DNA from: an uncultured bacterium
GTDB taxonomy: Bacteria; Oederibacteriota; PGYV01; Palsa-1178
Reading direction: 5' to 3'
DNA length: 64,000 nucleotides
NCBI GenBank assembly: GCA_937889595.1
Contig: CALAOR010000090.1
Location: 62,001 to 126,000, forward strand
The notes under the pieces are model-generated. The model was not told the DNA's origin. It was given only the letters and a program-made list of their open reading frames with translations, and searched no databases. Shown piece by piece: positions 48,497 through 57,406 of the stretch. Position numbers and translations under genes: made by a program. Each line of letters starts with the position of its first letter. Position 1 is the first letter of the stretch.

Positions 48497-49477
48497 ATGA
48501 ATAAAATATTGATTTCAAGGACAGACGGCGTAGGGGATCTGTTGCTTACAACCCCGCTTATACATGAGGTGAAAGCGAAATACCCGGAAGCAAAATTAAC
48601 CGTGCTGGTTTCCAAATACGCCGGAGAGCTTCTTTTAAACAATCCGGATGTTGACGGCGTCATAGCCTATGATAAAAATGATCCCAAGTCGCTCCTGTCA
48701 AAATTAAGATCAGAAAAATTCGACGCCGTGATCGCAGCCTATCCGCGGCCCGGGCTTGCGTGGCATTTTTTCATGGCAGGGATACCGCAAAGATACGGGA
48801 CGGCCTCTAGATGGTATTCCATATTTTATAACAAGCCGGTTTGGATGAGCAGGAAAAAATCCGAGAAAAGCGAAGCTGACTATAACATAATGTCCGCAGG
48901 CAGGCTGCTTGACGGGGCGCGGGCAATTAAAGAATACTATTATATCACTGAAGAGGAAAAACAAAAGGGCCTGGAATATTTGCGGTTAAAAGGTTTAAGC
49001 CCTGGTTTTATCATAATCCATCCCGGAAGCAGGGGTTCTGCGTGGAATTTAAGCGAAGCAGCCTATGCCAAACTTACCAATGAACTGCTGAATAATGGTT
49101 ATACCGTGTTGTTGACAGGCGGTAGCCCTGAGAAGTGCATGCTGTTCAGGATCAAAGATTACGCCGTGCAGGTCGGAAAACCTGTCATTATGGAAGAGGA
49201 ACTTTCTTTGAGGGAATTCGCGGGCGTCATATCACACGCGGCTGTTTTGATCAGCGGTTCCACCGGGCCCATGCACATTGCGGCGGCGCTTGGCGTTAAG
49301 ACCCTCAGCTTTTTTCCGCCGGATATTGCCGCGGCGATGAAACCGAAGCGGTGGGCGCCGCTCGGGAACAAACAGGCCATAATACAACCGGACTCAAAAT
49401 TGCCGAAAGTCCGGGCAATGGATTCAATCGGTACGGAACTGATATTATCAAAACTAAAGGAACTCATGGCAAAATGA
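48497..49477 (+). CDS. Glycosyltransferase family 9 (heptosyltransferase-like)
   Basis: ILISRTDGVGDLLLTTPLI, IIIHPGSRGSAWNLSEAAYAKL, LISGSTGPMHIAAALG. Confidence 0.88.
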   Translation: MNKILISRTDGVGDLLLTTPLIHEVKAKYPEAKLTVLVSKYAGELLLNNPDVDGVIAYDKNDPKSLLSKLRSEKFDAVIAAYPRPGLAWHFFMAGIPQRYGTASRWYSIFYNKPVWMSRKKSEKSEADYNIMSAGRLLDGARAIKEYYYITEEEKQKGLEYLRLKGLSPGFIIIHPGSRGSAWNLSEAAYAKLTNELLNNGYTVLLTGGSPEKCMLFRIKDYAVQVGKPVIMEEELSLREFAGVISHAAVLISGSTGPMHIAAALGVKTLSFFPPDIAAAMKPKRWAPLGNKQAIIQPDSKLPKVRAMDSIGTELILSKLKELMAK

Positions 49478-50532
49478 AAAAACAAATCATGCTTTTTGTA
49501 TTGGCGGCGCTTATTTTCGTGTCATGCGCGTCTGCCCCGAGAAAGGTATCCGTGCTTGAAGTCACAAAAAGCGAAAAAATAGTCAGGGCCGCGGCGCAGA
49601 AGGAAGTTGAAAATAATCCGCCCGGCGACTTAAATACTTACTATACGGTCAAAAAAGGCGATACTTTATGGAAAATATCAAAGACAGTTTGCGGCAAAGG
49701 CTCTTACTGGGAAAACATTGCCGCTTTAAACGCGCTTAAAGTCAATGCCGTATTAAGGGCGGGGATGAAGCTTAAAACAACCAATGTGTGCGGCCCGGCG
49801 GAAGATAAAGGAAATACAAAAAATGCCGTAAAAAAGGTTTTCACATACAGGGTTACAGAAAACAAGGCATTTGGAGCGGGTGAAAAGCTTACTTTTGGGA
49901 TTAAATACTTCGGGGTAACGGCGGGTATTGCCGTCCTTGAAGTCAAGGGAATTGAAAAATATAATGACAGGCAGGTTTACCACATAGACGCGACAGCCAG
50001 GACGGCCCCGTTTTTTGAAACGTTTTACAGGGTGAAAGACGTCATATCAACCTACATGGATGTCATGGGGCTGTTTTCGTGGAAGTACTCAAAGAAGCTC
50101 GAAGAAGGCGGATACCGCAACACCACGATAATGGAATTTAACCACGAACAGTCATATGCCGTTAAAAAAAACGGGGACAAGTGCGATATAGTGCCGTTTG
50201 TGCAGGATGTACTGTCGGAATTCTATTATTTCAGGAGCATTTATAAAGGCGAAAATGAAGTCAGGATAGACGTGGCGTCGGACGAATGCAAGACATATCA
50301 GATAGTTGTAAAAAAATTGCGTAATGAGAAAATAACAACCGATGCGGGAGAATTTGACTGTATAGTTGTCCAGCCTTTTTTAAAATATGAGGGTATTTTC
50401 AGGCAAAAAGGCGATGTCTGGCTATGGCTGACAAACGATAAAAACCTGATGCCGGTGCAAATAAAAAGCCAGATAGCGATAGGTACAATAGACGTTATAC
50501 TGCAGGAAGCGGTCGTGGTGAAGGCGGAGTAG
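49474..50532 (+). CDS. LysM plus DUF3108-like lipoprotein
   Basis: Lipobox LIFVSCAS; YYTVKKGDTLWKISKTVCGKGSYWENIAALN LysM; AGEKLTFGIKYFGVTAGIAVLEVKG DUF3108-like. Confidence 0.75.
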   Translation: MKKQIMLFVLAALIFVSCASAPRKVSVLEVTKSEKIVRAAAQKEVENNPPGDLNTYYTVKKGDTLWKISKTVCGKGSYWENIAALNALKVNAVLRAGMKLKTTNVCGPAEDKGNTKNAVKKVFTYRVTENKAFGAGEKLTFGIKYFGVTAGIAVLEVKGIEKYNDRQVYHIDATARTAPFFETFYRVKDVISTYMDVMGLFSWKYSKKLEEGGYRNTTIMEFNHEQSYAVKKNGDKCDIVPFVQDVLSEFYYFRSIYKGENEVRIDVASDECKTYQIVVKKLRNEKITTDAGEFDCIVVQPFLKYEGIFRQKGDVWLWLTNDKNLMPVQIKSQIAIGTIDVILQEAVVVKAE

Positions 50533-50533
50533 T

Positions 50534-50776
50534 GCTTTGTTTGTTCTAAGTTCTATGTTATCTGTTCTTTGTTCTCTGTTCTCTGTTCTCTGTTCCAAGT
50601 TCTACGTTCTATGTTCTGTAACAAAGAACAGAGAACAAAGAACCGAACAGAGAACAGAGAACAGAAAACAGAGAACAGAGAACAGAGAACAAAGAACAAA
50701 GAACAAAGAACATAGAACATAGAACAAAGAACAGAGAACAGAGAACAGAGAACAGAGAACAGAGAACAAACAAAGC
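50534..50776. repeat. Inverted heptamer array A (GTTCTYT units facing ARAGAAC units)
   Basis: Outer arms GCTTTGTTTGTTCT / AGAACAAACAAAGC; inner TGTTCTGTAACAAAGAACA; many tandem AGAGAAC/AAAGAAC 7-mers. Confidence 0.9.
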
Positions 50777-50790
50777 TCTTCGTTTTTCTG

Positions 50791-50820
50791 TTGACTAAAC
50801 CAGCCCAAACCTATTATAAT
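50791..50820 (+). promoter_or_regulatory. Sigma70-like promoter
   Basis: TTGACT-N18-TATAAT upstream of gmhA. Confidence 0.55.
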
Positions 50821-50849
50821 TATATATCCTAAGACAAAAGGGAGCTGTT

Positions 50850-51425
50850 ATGCCGGATTACTTTGAGAAGTCAATTAAGGAAAGCTGCGCTGTAAAGGTG
50901 AAAAGCTACAAGGCAAACAAGTCAAAACTTCAAAAAGCGGTAGACTCCCTATTCACCACCTTCAAAACAGGAAATAAAATCCTCATATTCGGAAACGGCG
51001 GTTCAGCCGCTGACGCTCAGCATATCGCCGCCGAATTCGTTGTGCGTTTAAAACTCGAGCGCAGGGGATATCCCGCGATCGCTTTAACTACGGATTCTTC
51101 GGTACTTACTTCATGCGGAAATGATTACGGGTTCGACAGGGTGTTTGAACGGCAGGTGGAGGCCCTGGGAAGTTTTGGGGATCTGGCTATCGCCATATCC
51201 ACTTCGGGCAACTCCAAAAATGTCGTGCTGGCAATACAGGAAGCCAAAAGAAAGGGCATGCAGGTGATAGGGTTCACCGGCAAAGGCGGGGGAAAGATGG
51301 GCAAACTTTGCGACATACTCGTAGACGTGCAGTCATCCAACACCATGAGGATCCAGGAAACTCACATTACTTATTTCCACGTGATATGCGATCTTGTGGA
51401 AAAAAAGCTTGCGGGGGAAATATAA
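50850..51425 (+). CDS. gmhA: Sedoheptulose-7-phosphate isomerase
   Basis: ILIFGNGGSAADAQHIAAEFVVRLKLERRGYPAIALTTDSS; AISTSGNSKNV; IQETHITYFHVICDLVE. Confidence 0.93.
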   Translation: MPDYFEKSIKESCAVKVKSYKANKSKLQKAVDSLFTTFKTGNKILIFGNGGSAADAQHIAAEFVVRLKLERRGYPAIALTTDSSVLTSCGNDYGFDRVFERQVEALGSFGDLAIAISTSGNSKNVVLAIQEAKRKGMQVIGFTGKGGGKMGKLCDILVDVQSSNTMRIQETHITYFHVICDLVEKKLAGEI

Positions 51426-51426
51426 T

Positions 51427-52410
51427 TTGAACAGGATAAGCAGGAAAACACTGAAAAAATTGGTCGGTAAATTCAAAAATAAAAAAGTGCTTGTCGTAGG
51501 CGACCTTATGATAGACGAATATATATGGGGAAAAGTGTCCAGAATATCTCCGGAAGCGCCCATACCGGTTGTGGAAGTGCAGAAGGAAGATTCCAAACCC
51601 GGAGGCGCCGCAAATGTCATCTTAAACTTGGTGTCCCTGGGCGCAAAAGTCTTTGCCGCGGGCGTGACGGGCAGGGATGACAACGCGAAAAGGCTTAATG
51701 CGTACCTGAAAAAAGTGAAAGTGAATACGTCGGCTGTTGTTGCGGATAAAACCAGGCCGACCACGGTTAAAACAAGGGTTATTGCCCATCACCAGCAGGT
51801 TGTACGCATTGACAAGGAACATAAAGCGGACATTTCGGCCGCCACGGCCCGGAATATTATCAGGAAAGTTTCAAAGATAATAAAAAAGATAGACGCAATA
51901 ATATTTTCCGACTATGACAAAGGGCTGCTGACCGGCTGCCTTGTCGACGGCATCATGAATATGTCAAAAGGCATGATCGTCACGGTTGACCCGAAGCCCG
52001 GCAACGTGGGCATATTCAGGGATGTGACGCTCATATCGCCGAATAAAAAAGAAGCGTCGGAAGCGGCGGGCATACAGATCACAAACGAAGAGGACGTCTT
52101 AAGCGCGTCAAAAATACTAAAAGACATTACAAATTCACAGGCCATACTGATTACCCGCGGGGAGGAAGGCATGTCCTTATATGAGGACGGCCGCATCCGT
52201 TCGGTGCCGACAGTGGCCAGAGAAGTGTTTGACGTGACCGGCGCGGGCGATACCGTTATCTCCGTGGTTACGCTTGCGCTCGCCTCGGGCTCGACATTTG
52301 ACGAGGCGGCAGTGCTTTCAAACATAGCCGCCGGCGTAGTGGTGGCTGAAGTCGGGGTAGTGACGCTTAATCCAAAGGAACTGGAAGCGGCGGTCGATGA
52401 AAGGCACTGA
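51427..52410 (+). CDS. HldE1/RfaE1-like kinase, second copy
   Basis: VVGDLMIDEYIWGKVSRISPEAPIPVVEV, PGGAANVILNLVSLGA, FDVTGAGDTVISV; likely TTG start at 51427. Confidence 0.9.
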   Translation: MNRISRKTLKKLVGKFKNKKVLVVGDLMIDEYIWGKVSRISPEAPIPVVEVQKEDSKPGGAANVILNLVSLGAKVFAAGVTGRDDNAKRLNAYLKKVKVNTSAVVADKTRPTTVKTRVIAHHQQVVRIDKEHKADISAATARNIIRKVSKIIKKIDAIIFSDYDKGLLTGCLVDGIMNMSKGMIVTVDPKPGNVGIFRDVTLISPNKKEASEAAGIQITNEEDVLSASKILKDITNSQAILITRGEEGMSLYEDGRIRSVPTVAREVFDVTGAGDTVISVVTLALASGSTFDEAAVLSNIAAGVVVAEVGVVTLNPKELEAAVDERH

Positions 52411-52885
52411 TAAAGTGATTCTTGACAGGAACAAACTGGCTGCAGCCGTCACTAAACTAAAAAAGCAGGGTAAAAAAATAGTGTTCACAAACGGCTGTTA
52501 TGACCTTCTTCACGGCGGGCATATAAGGTTCTTAATTGCCGCAAAGAAGATGGGCGATGTTTTAGTGCTTGCTTTGAACAGCGACGCTTCGGTTAAAAGG
52601 ATTAAGGGCCCAAAGCGGCCCGTGACCCCGCAGGATGAAAGGGCGGAAGTCATGTCAGCCCTGGAATGTGTGGATATAGTGACTGTTTTTGATGAAAACG
52701 ACCCGTATAATATAATAAAGGACATAGTACCGGATGTGCTGGTTAAAGGCGGGGACTGGGGACTGGATAGGATAATTGGCGCGGATATTGTAAAAGCTGC
52801 GGGCGGAAAAGTAAAAAACGTCCCATATGTCAAGGGTAAGTCGACTACGAATATAATCGAGAAGGTTTTGAAGTACTATAAATAA
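52397..52885 (+). CDS. HldE2/RfaE2-like nucleotidyltransferase, second copy
   Basis: IVFTNGCYDLLHGGHIRFL, VLALNSDASVKRIKGPKRPVTPQDERAEVM. Confidence 0.9.
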   Translation: MKGTDKVILDRNKLAAAVTKLKKQGKKIVFTNGCYDLLHGGHIRFLIAAKKMGDVLVLALNSDASVKRIKGPKRPVTPQDERAEVMSALECVDIVTVFDENDPYNIIKDIVPDVLVKGGDWGLDRIIGADIVKAAGGKVKNVPYVKGKSTTNIIEKVLKYYK

Positions 52886-52886
52886 T

Positions 52887-53011
52887 TTGTTCTCTGTTCT
52901 TTGTTCTCTGTTCTCTGTTCTAAGTTCTGTGTTCTATAACAAAGAACAGAGAACAAAGAACAAAGAACAAAGAACAGAGAACAGAGAACAGAGAACAAAG
53001 AACAAAGAACA
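52887..53011. repeat. Inverted heptamer array B, same family as 50534-50776
   Basis: TTGTTCTCTGTTCTTTGTTCTC...TGTTCTATAACAAAGAACA...ACAAAGAACAAAGAAC. Confidence 0.9.
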
Positions 53012-53025
53012 CTCACGGAGAAACC

Positions 53026-53757
53026 ATGAACATAATCGGCGTAATCCCGGCCCGGTTGAAGTCGACCAGGTTCCCGGAAAAGATGCTTGCGAAAATAAAA
53101 GGCAGGACTTTGATAGAGATGGTATATGCCAATGCAAGGAAGGCAGGTTCCATAAAGCAGTTATACGTGGCAACCGACAATTTAAAGATAAAAAAAGTCA
53201 TAGAGGCGGCAGGCGGCATGGCAATTATGACCCCTGCCTCATGCAAGTCCGGCACTGAACGCGTCAGGGAAGCCTTAAAATCGATACGCGCCAACATGAA
53301 TGATATAGTGGTCAATATACAGGGGGATGAGCCCCTCCTGGAGCCAAAGCTTATTGACAAGGCTGTGAAAGCCCTGATAACTGATAAGTCCTGTGATGCA
53401 TCCACGCTGGCCGCGGTTATTACGGATGAAAAAGAGGTAAACAATACTTCCGTGGTCAAGGTGGTGATAGATTCTTTTTCAAACGCGATGTATTTTTCCA
53501 GGTCTGTAATACCCCATAACCGTGACGGGGTAAAGGCAAAACCGGGGGCATACTTAAAACATATAGGCCTGTACGCGTATAAAAAAAGCGTGCTTGACAG
53601 GTGGCTAAAGCTTGACAGCAGGTATGAAGGAATAGAAAAACTTGAACAGTTAAGGATGTTGGAGAACGGATGTAAAATGAAGGTTGTTGTTGTCAAAAGC
53701 AGGAGCATAGGGATCGACACAAAACAGGACTTTGCGAAACTGAAAAAATTGCTATAA
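53026..53757 (+). CDS. kdsB: 3-deoxy-manno-octulosonate cytidylyltransferase
   Basis: GVIPARLKSTRFPEKMLAKIKGRTLIEMVY, VVNIQGDEPLL, HIGLYAYKKSVL. Confidence 0.92.
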   Translation: MNIIGVIPARLKSTRFPEKMLAKIKGRTLIEMVYANARKAGSIKQLYVATDNLKIKKVIEAAGGMAIMTPASCKSGTERVREALKSIRANMNDIVVNIQGDEPLLEPKLIDKAVKALITDKSCDASTLAAVITDEKEVNNTSVVKVVIDSFSNAMYFSRSVIPHNRDGVKAKPGAYLKHIGLYAYKKSVLDRWLKLDSRYEGIEKLEQLRMLENGCKMKVVVVKSRSIGIDTKQDFAKLKKLL

Positions 53758-53769
53758 AATACAAACGGC

Positions 53770-53806
53770 TTTTAGAAAAGCGGGTTGAAAATTCGCTTTT
53801 CTAAAA
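53770..53806. other. 13-bp perfect-stem hairpin in the kdsB-pyrG intergenic region
   Basis: TTTTAGAAAAGCG / CGCTTTTCTAAAA, 11-nt loop. Confidence 0.6.
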
Positions 53807-53839
53807 ATCCGCAAACCGCAATCATAAAAGAGGTGAACT

Positions 53840-55468
53840 ATGGCAGAGAAAAAGTACATTTTTGTAACCGGCGGTGTTGTTTCCTCGCTTGGCAAGGGTA
53901 TTGCGGCATCATCGATCGGGGCGCTTTTGGAGGCCCGTGGAGTCAGGATTACCATGCAAAAATACGATCCTTATCTGAACGTGGATCCGGGCACCATGAG
54001 CCCGTTCCAGCACGGCGAAGTTTACGTGACCGAGGACGGAGCGGAGACGGACCTTGACCTGGGGCACTATGAAAGGTTCACTAACGCCGTCCTTACAAAA
54101 GAAAACAACGTCACAACCGGCAAAATCTACAGCACCATCATAGACAGGGAACGCCGCGGCGATTACCTCGGAAAAACAGTACAGGTCATCCCCCACGTGA
54201 CAAACGAGATAAAAGACAGGCTCAAAGCCGTTACAAAAGGCAGGGATGTGGATGTTGCCATCATAGAGATAGGCGGCACGGTCGGGGACATCGAGAGCCT
54301 GCCATTCCTTGAGGCGATCAGGCAGATGCAGAAGGATCTGGGCCGCGATAATGTCCTTTATGTCCATCTGACGCTCATTCCTTACATAAAAGCCGCAGGC
54401 GAGATCAAGACAAAACCGACCCAGCATTCTGTAGCCACCCTGCGTTCCATCGGTATCCAGCCGGACGTGCTTTTATGCAGGACCGAGATGAAGATATCAA
54501 AGTCCGAGAGGGACAAAATAGCGCTTTTTTGCAACGTTGACGACAATGCTGTTATCCAGGCTTTGGACGTGCCCAGCATATATGAAGTGCCAAGGATGTT
54601 CCATCACCAGGGCCTGGATGATCTGATTGTCGATAAACTTAAATTAAAGGCCAAAAAGATCAATTTAAAAACATGGGATTCCATCGTAAGGAAAATAAAA
54701 TTCCCGTCAGATGAGGTTACGATAGCCGTGGTCGGAAAATATGTGGAAGTACAGGACGCGTATAAATCCATAAAAGAGGCGATACTTCACGGCGGCATAG
54801 GCAACAACGCAAAAGTTAACATAAAGTGGGTGGATTCGGAAAAAGATATAGAACCATTGATAAAAAAGAACCAGGTCGGGAAAATATTAGGCGGAGTAAG
54901 CGGGGTGCTTGTTCCGGGAGGGTTCGGAACCCGGGGTATTGAAGGCAAGATAGCTTCCATTAAGTATGCCAGGGAAAAGAAAATACCGTTCTTCGGGATA
55001 TGCCTTGGCATGCAGGTTTCTGTCATAGAGTTCGCGCGGGACGTGCTGGGCATGAAAGGCGCCAATTCAACGGAATTTGACGAAAAAACCCGGTATCCCG
55101 TGATATCAAAACTTGAAGAACAAAAACATATAGAGTATATGGGCGCTTCAATGAGGCTGGGCGCGTATCCGTGCAAGGTAAAACCGGCCACAAAATCACA
55201 CTCTGCGTACAGGGAAAAGTTCATATTTGAGCGGCACAGACACAGGTATGAGTTCAACAGCCTATATAGGGACAAGTTTGAGGATAAGGGGTTCATGATC
55301 ACCGGAACATCACCGGACGGATTTCTCGTGGAAATGATCGAGTACACAAAGCATCCGTGGTTCATAGCTGTACAGTTCCACCCGGAATTCAAGTCAAAAG
55401 CCAGCTCGCCGCACCCGCTTTTCAGGGATTTTATAAAGGCGTCGCTGAAAAAAAAGAAGGGCAAATAA
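53840..55468 (+). CDS. pyrG: CTP synthase
   Basis: [76 protein letters not shown]. Confidence 0.98.
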   Translation: MAEKKYIFVTGGVVSSLGKGIAASSIGALLEARGVRITMQKYDPYLNVDPGTMSPFQHGEVYVTEDGAETDLDLGHYERFTNAVLTKENNVTTGKIYSTIIDRERRGDYLGKTVQVIPHVTNEIKDRLKAVTKGRDVDVAIIEIGGTVGDIESLPFLEAIRQMQKDLGRDNVLYVHLTLIPYIKAAGEIKTKPTQHSVATLRSIGIQPDVLLCRTEMKISKSERDKIALFCNVDDNAVIQALDVPSIYEVPRMFHHQGLDDLIVDKLKLKAKKINLKTWDSIVRKIKFPSDEVTIAVVGKYVEVQDAYKSIKEAILHGGIGNNAKVNIKWVDSEKDIEPLIKKNQVGKILGGVSGVLVPGGFGTRGIEGKIASIKYAREKKIPFFGICLGMQVSVIEFARDVLGMKGANSTEFDEKTRYPVISKLEEQKHIEYMGASMRLGAYPCKVKPATKSHSAYREKFIFERHRHRYEFNSLYRDKFEDKGFMITGTSPDGFLVEMIEYTKHPWFIAVQFHPEFKSKASSPHPLFRDFIKASLKKKKGK

Positions 55469-55699
55469 ATGGAACCGGATAAACCCGATAGGGATATGCA
55501 GGAAGACCTTTTAAAGTTTGCGAAGGCAAAGTTCCTGTCCTCGCAGGAAAAATACAATGCAATGCAGACCCTGGCAAAGAAATACAATATGCCGCTTGAG
55601 CAGATGATAAAGAAAATAATCACGGAATGGATGACGGAGGCCAAGAGTGAAAAATTCAAGAACGCGGGGAAAAATGCGCCCTTTAAAAAGGTACTCTGA
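55469..55699 (+). CDS. Small charged helical protein, unknown function
   Basis: 76-aa ORF immediately after the pyrG stop; overlaps the kdsA start region. Confidence 0.5.
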   Translation: MEPDKPDRDMQEDLLKFAKAKFLSSQEKYNAMQTLAKKYNMPLEQMIKKIITEWMTEAKSEKFKNAGKNAPFKKVL

Positions 55700-56486
55700 G
55701 ATAACAGGACAAGGGCTTTTTCTGATCGCGGGCCCCTGTGTCATAGAGAATGAAAAGATGGCTTTTGCCGTGGCTGCAAAGCTTAAGGAAATAACGGGGC
55801 GGCTCGGCATTCCTTTTGTTTTTAAAGCGTCATATGACAAAGCCAATCGGAGTTCGATCGGGAGTTTCCGCGGCCCGGGGATTAAAAAAGGCCTGGCTCT
55901 GATGTCAAATATAAGAAAAACCCTTAATGTCCCGGTATTAACGGATGTGCATGAAACCAAGGATGTAATAGAAACGGCGAAAGTCGTTGATATCCTGCAG
56001 ATACCGGCATTTTTATGCAGACAGACGGACCTGGTGGTTGCAGCCGCAAAAACCGGAAAAATAGTGAACATCAAAAAAGGCCAGTTTCTATCCCCGTTTG
56101 AAATGGATAATATAATAAAAAAAGCGGTTTCAACCGGAAATAAGGAAATTATGCTGACTGAACGGGGTTTCTCGTTTGGATATAATAATCTGGTTGTCGA
56201 CCTGAAATCCATAGCCTACATGAAGAACACAGGTTATCCGGTTGTTATCGATGCCACGCATGCCGTGCAAAGACCCGGAGGAGCCGGCGACCGCAGCGGC
56301 GGGGACAGGGAATACATAGAGACAATAGCAAGGGGCGCGGTGGCAGCGGGCGCGTCAGGTGTTTTCATGGAAGTCCATCCCAACCCGGCAAAGGCAATGT
56401 CAGACAGGGATTCACAGTACGCGTTGGATAAGGTGGAACCGGTATTGAGGAAGTTAAAAGAGATTTATGATCTGGTGAACGGATAA
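55647..56486 (+). CDS. kdsA: 3-deoxy-8-phosphooctulonate synthase (start at GTG 55647 or ATG 55674)
   Basis: FLIAGPCVIENEKMA, FKASYDKANRSSIGSFRGPGI, VIDATHAVQRPGG. Confidence 0.94.
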   Translation: MKNSRTRGKMRPLKRYSEITGQGLFLIAGPCVIENEKMAFAVAAKLKEITGRLGIPFVFKASYDKANRSSIGSFRGPGIKKGLALMSNIRKTLNVPVLTDVHETKDVIETAKVVDILQIPAFLCRQTDLVVAAAKTGKIVNIKKGQFLSPFEMDNIIKKAVSTGNKEIMLTERGFSFGYNNLVVDLKSIAYMKNTGYPVVIDATHAVQRPGGAGDRSGGDREYIETIARGAVAAGASGVFMEVHPNPAKAMSDRDSQYALDKVEPVLRKLKEIYDLVNG

Positions 56487-56506
56487 AATAAAATACCAAG
56501 GTTTTC

Positions 56507-56540
56507 GTAGAGAGGCTGCTTGCTGCCTCTCTGACGCGGG
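56507..56540 (+). repeat. REP-like palindrome, type A
   Basis: GTAGAGAGGCTGCTTGCTGCCTCTCTGACGCGGG; identical to 57949-57982. Confidence 0.85.
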
Positions 56541-56559
56541 GTTTTAAACCGAGGGGTGT

Positions 56560-57150
56560 TTGAAATTGAAAAAAATAATAGCAGTGCTTTTATTGTTGGT
56601 TATATGTTCGTGCAATAGTAATAAACCAGAAAATACAATTCTACGAACGTCCGGACTAAAATTAACCAAATTTTTGGAATATTTAAATAAAGCGTATACA
56701 AACACCCCTGTTGGATATGCCGAAGAGAATGCATTTAAAGATACTATTCAAATAAAAAGAACCGTCAATTCTTTTAAAGGTAAAGAATATCAATTGAAAA
56801 GCGGAAAAAAATATTACAAGCATTTATCACTGGTTTATGTTGTATATGATTCAGCCGATAAGTGTGATGCCGAAATTAGGGGGTTTTGTAAAAACAGGAT
56901 GGATTATTGGGACATAGACAGTTTGTTAAAAGGAAAGGAGATAGAACAAGGAAAATCGGTGCCGTTAATAATCGTGGTAAATAAACAGGAAATTGTATAT
57001 ATGGATACGTATTGCGAAAACACTCCGAAAGATTGGACTGATATAAAGAAACAATTTGTTGAATGTTTTTTAGATAAAAATACCGGGCAATCTTATTTTA
57101 TAGAAGCGGAATGCGCCGGTTCCGTTAAGCTGATTAAATCTAGAAATTGA
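56560..57150 (+). CDS. AT-rich lipoprotein of unknown function
   Basis: TTG start; lipobox LLLVICSCNS; visibly lower GC than neighbours. Confidence 0.6.
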   Translation: MKLKKIIAVLLLLVICSCNSNKPENTILRTSGLKLTKFLEYLNKAYTNTPVGYAEENAFKDTIQIKRTVNSFKGKEYQLKSGKKYYKHLSLVYVVYDSADKCDAEIRGFCKNRMDYWDIDSLLKGKEIEQGKSVPLIIVVNKQEIVYMDTYCENTPKDWTDIKKQFVECFLDKNTGQSYFIEAECAGSVKLIKSRN

Positions 57151-57160
57151 GATTAAACGA

Positions 57161-57193
57161 TATAGAGACACTATTTGCTGTTTCTCTGACGCT
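57161..57193 (+). repeat. Degenerate type A REP-like palindrome
   Basis: TATAGAGACACTATTTGCTGTTTCTCTGACGCTG resembles type A. Confidence 0.5.
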
Positions 57194-57283
57194 GATTTTA
57201 GACCGTAGTTGGACTGAAGAACTTAACCATGAACGACAACAAACAGTTATTGTGAAAGACGGGAACCGTTTTATAAAGCCACT

Positions 57284-57366
57284 GTAGAGCGGCAGCAAGC
57301 AGCCGTTGAAACATGCAAAGGCCGTTTATTAAGGCCGTGGTGAGCGGCAGCAAGCAGCCGCTCTAC
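57284..57366 (-). repeat. REP-like element, type B
   Basis: GTAGAGCGGCAGCAAGCAGCCGTTGAAACATGCAAAGGCCGTTTATTAAGGCCGTGGTGAGCGGCAGCAAGCAGCCGCTCTAC. Confidence 0.85.
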
Positions 57367-57406
57367 GGTGAGTGTAATAATTTAACACAAAAACTGAGGG
57401 GTTTTT

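Noticed and set aside
50537-50808. ORFs 50537..50722 (+) and 50602..50808 (-) with ENREQRTKNKEQ / LCSLFSVLCSLF repeats
   Set aside because: They are translations of the inverted heptamer array, open on both strands because the repeat lacks stops; no sign of real genes
50534-53011. Heptamer arrays as CRISPR
   Set aside because: Units are 7 nt with no spacers, and no cas genes are nearby
52887-53258. ORFs 52887..53258 (+) and 52934..53173 (-) across the second heptamer array
   Set aside because: Same artefact; the plus ORF runs out of frame into kdsB
54787-55659. 290-aa minus-strand ORF in pyrG
   Set aside because: Antisense to pyrG, Ser/Phe-rich shadow translation
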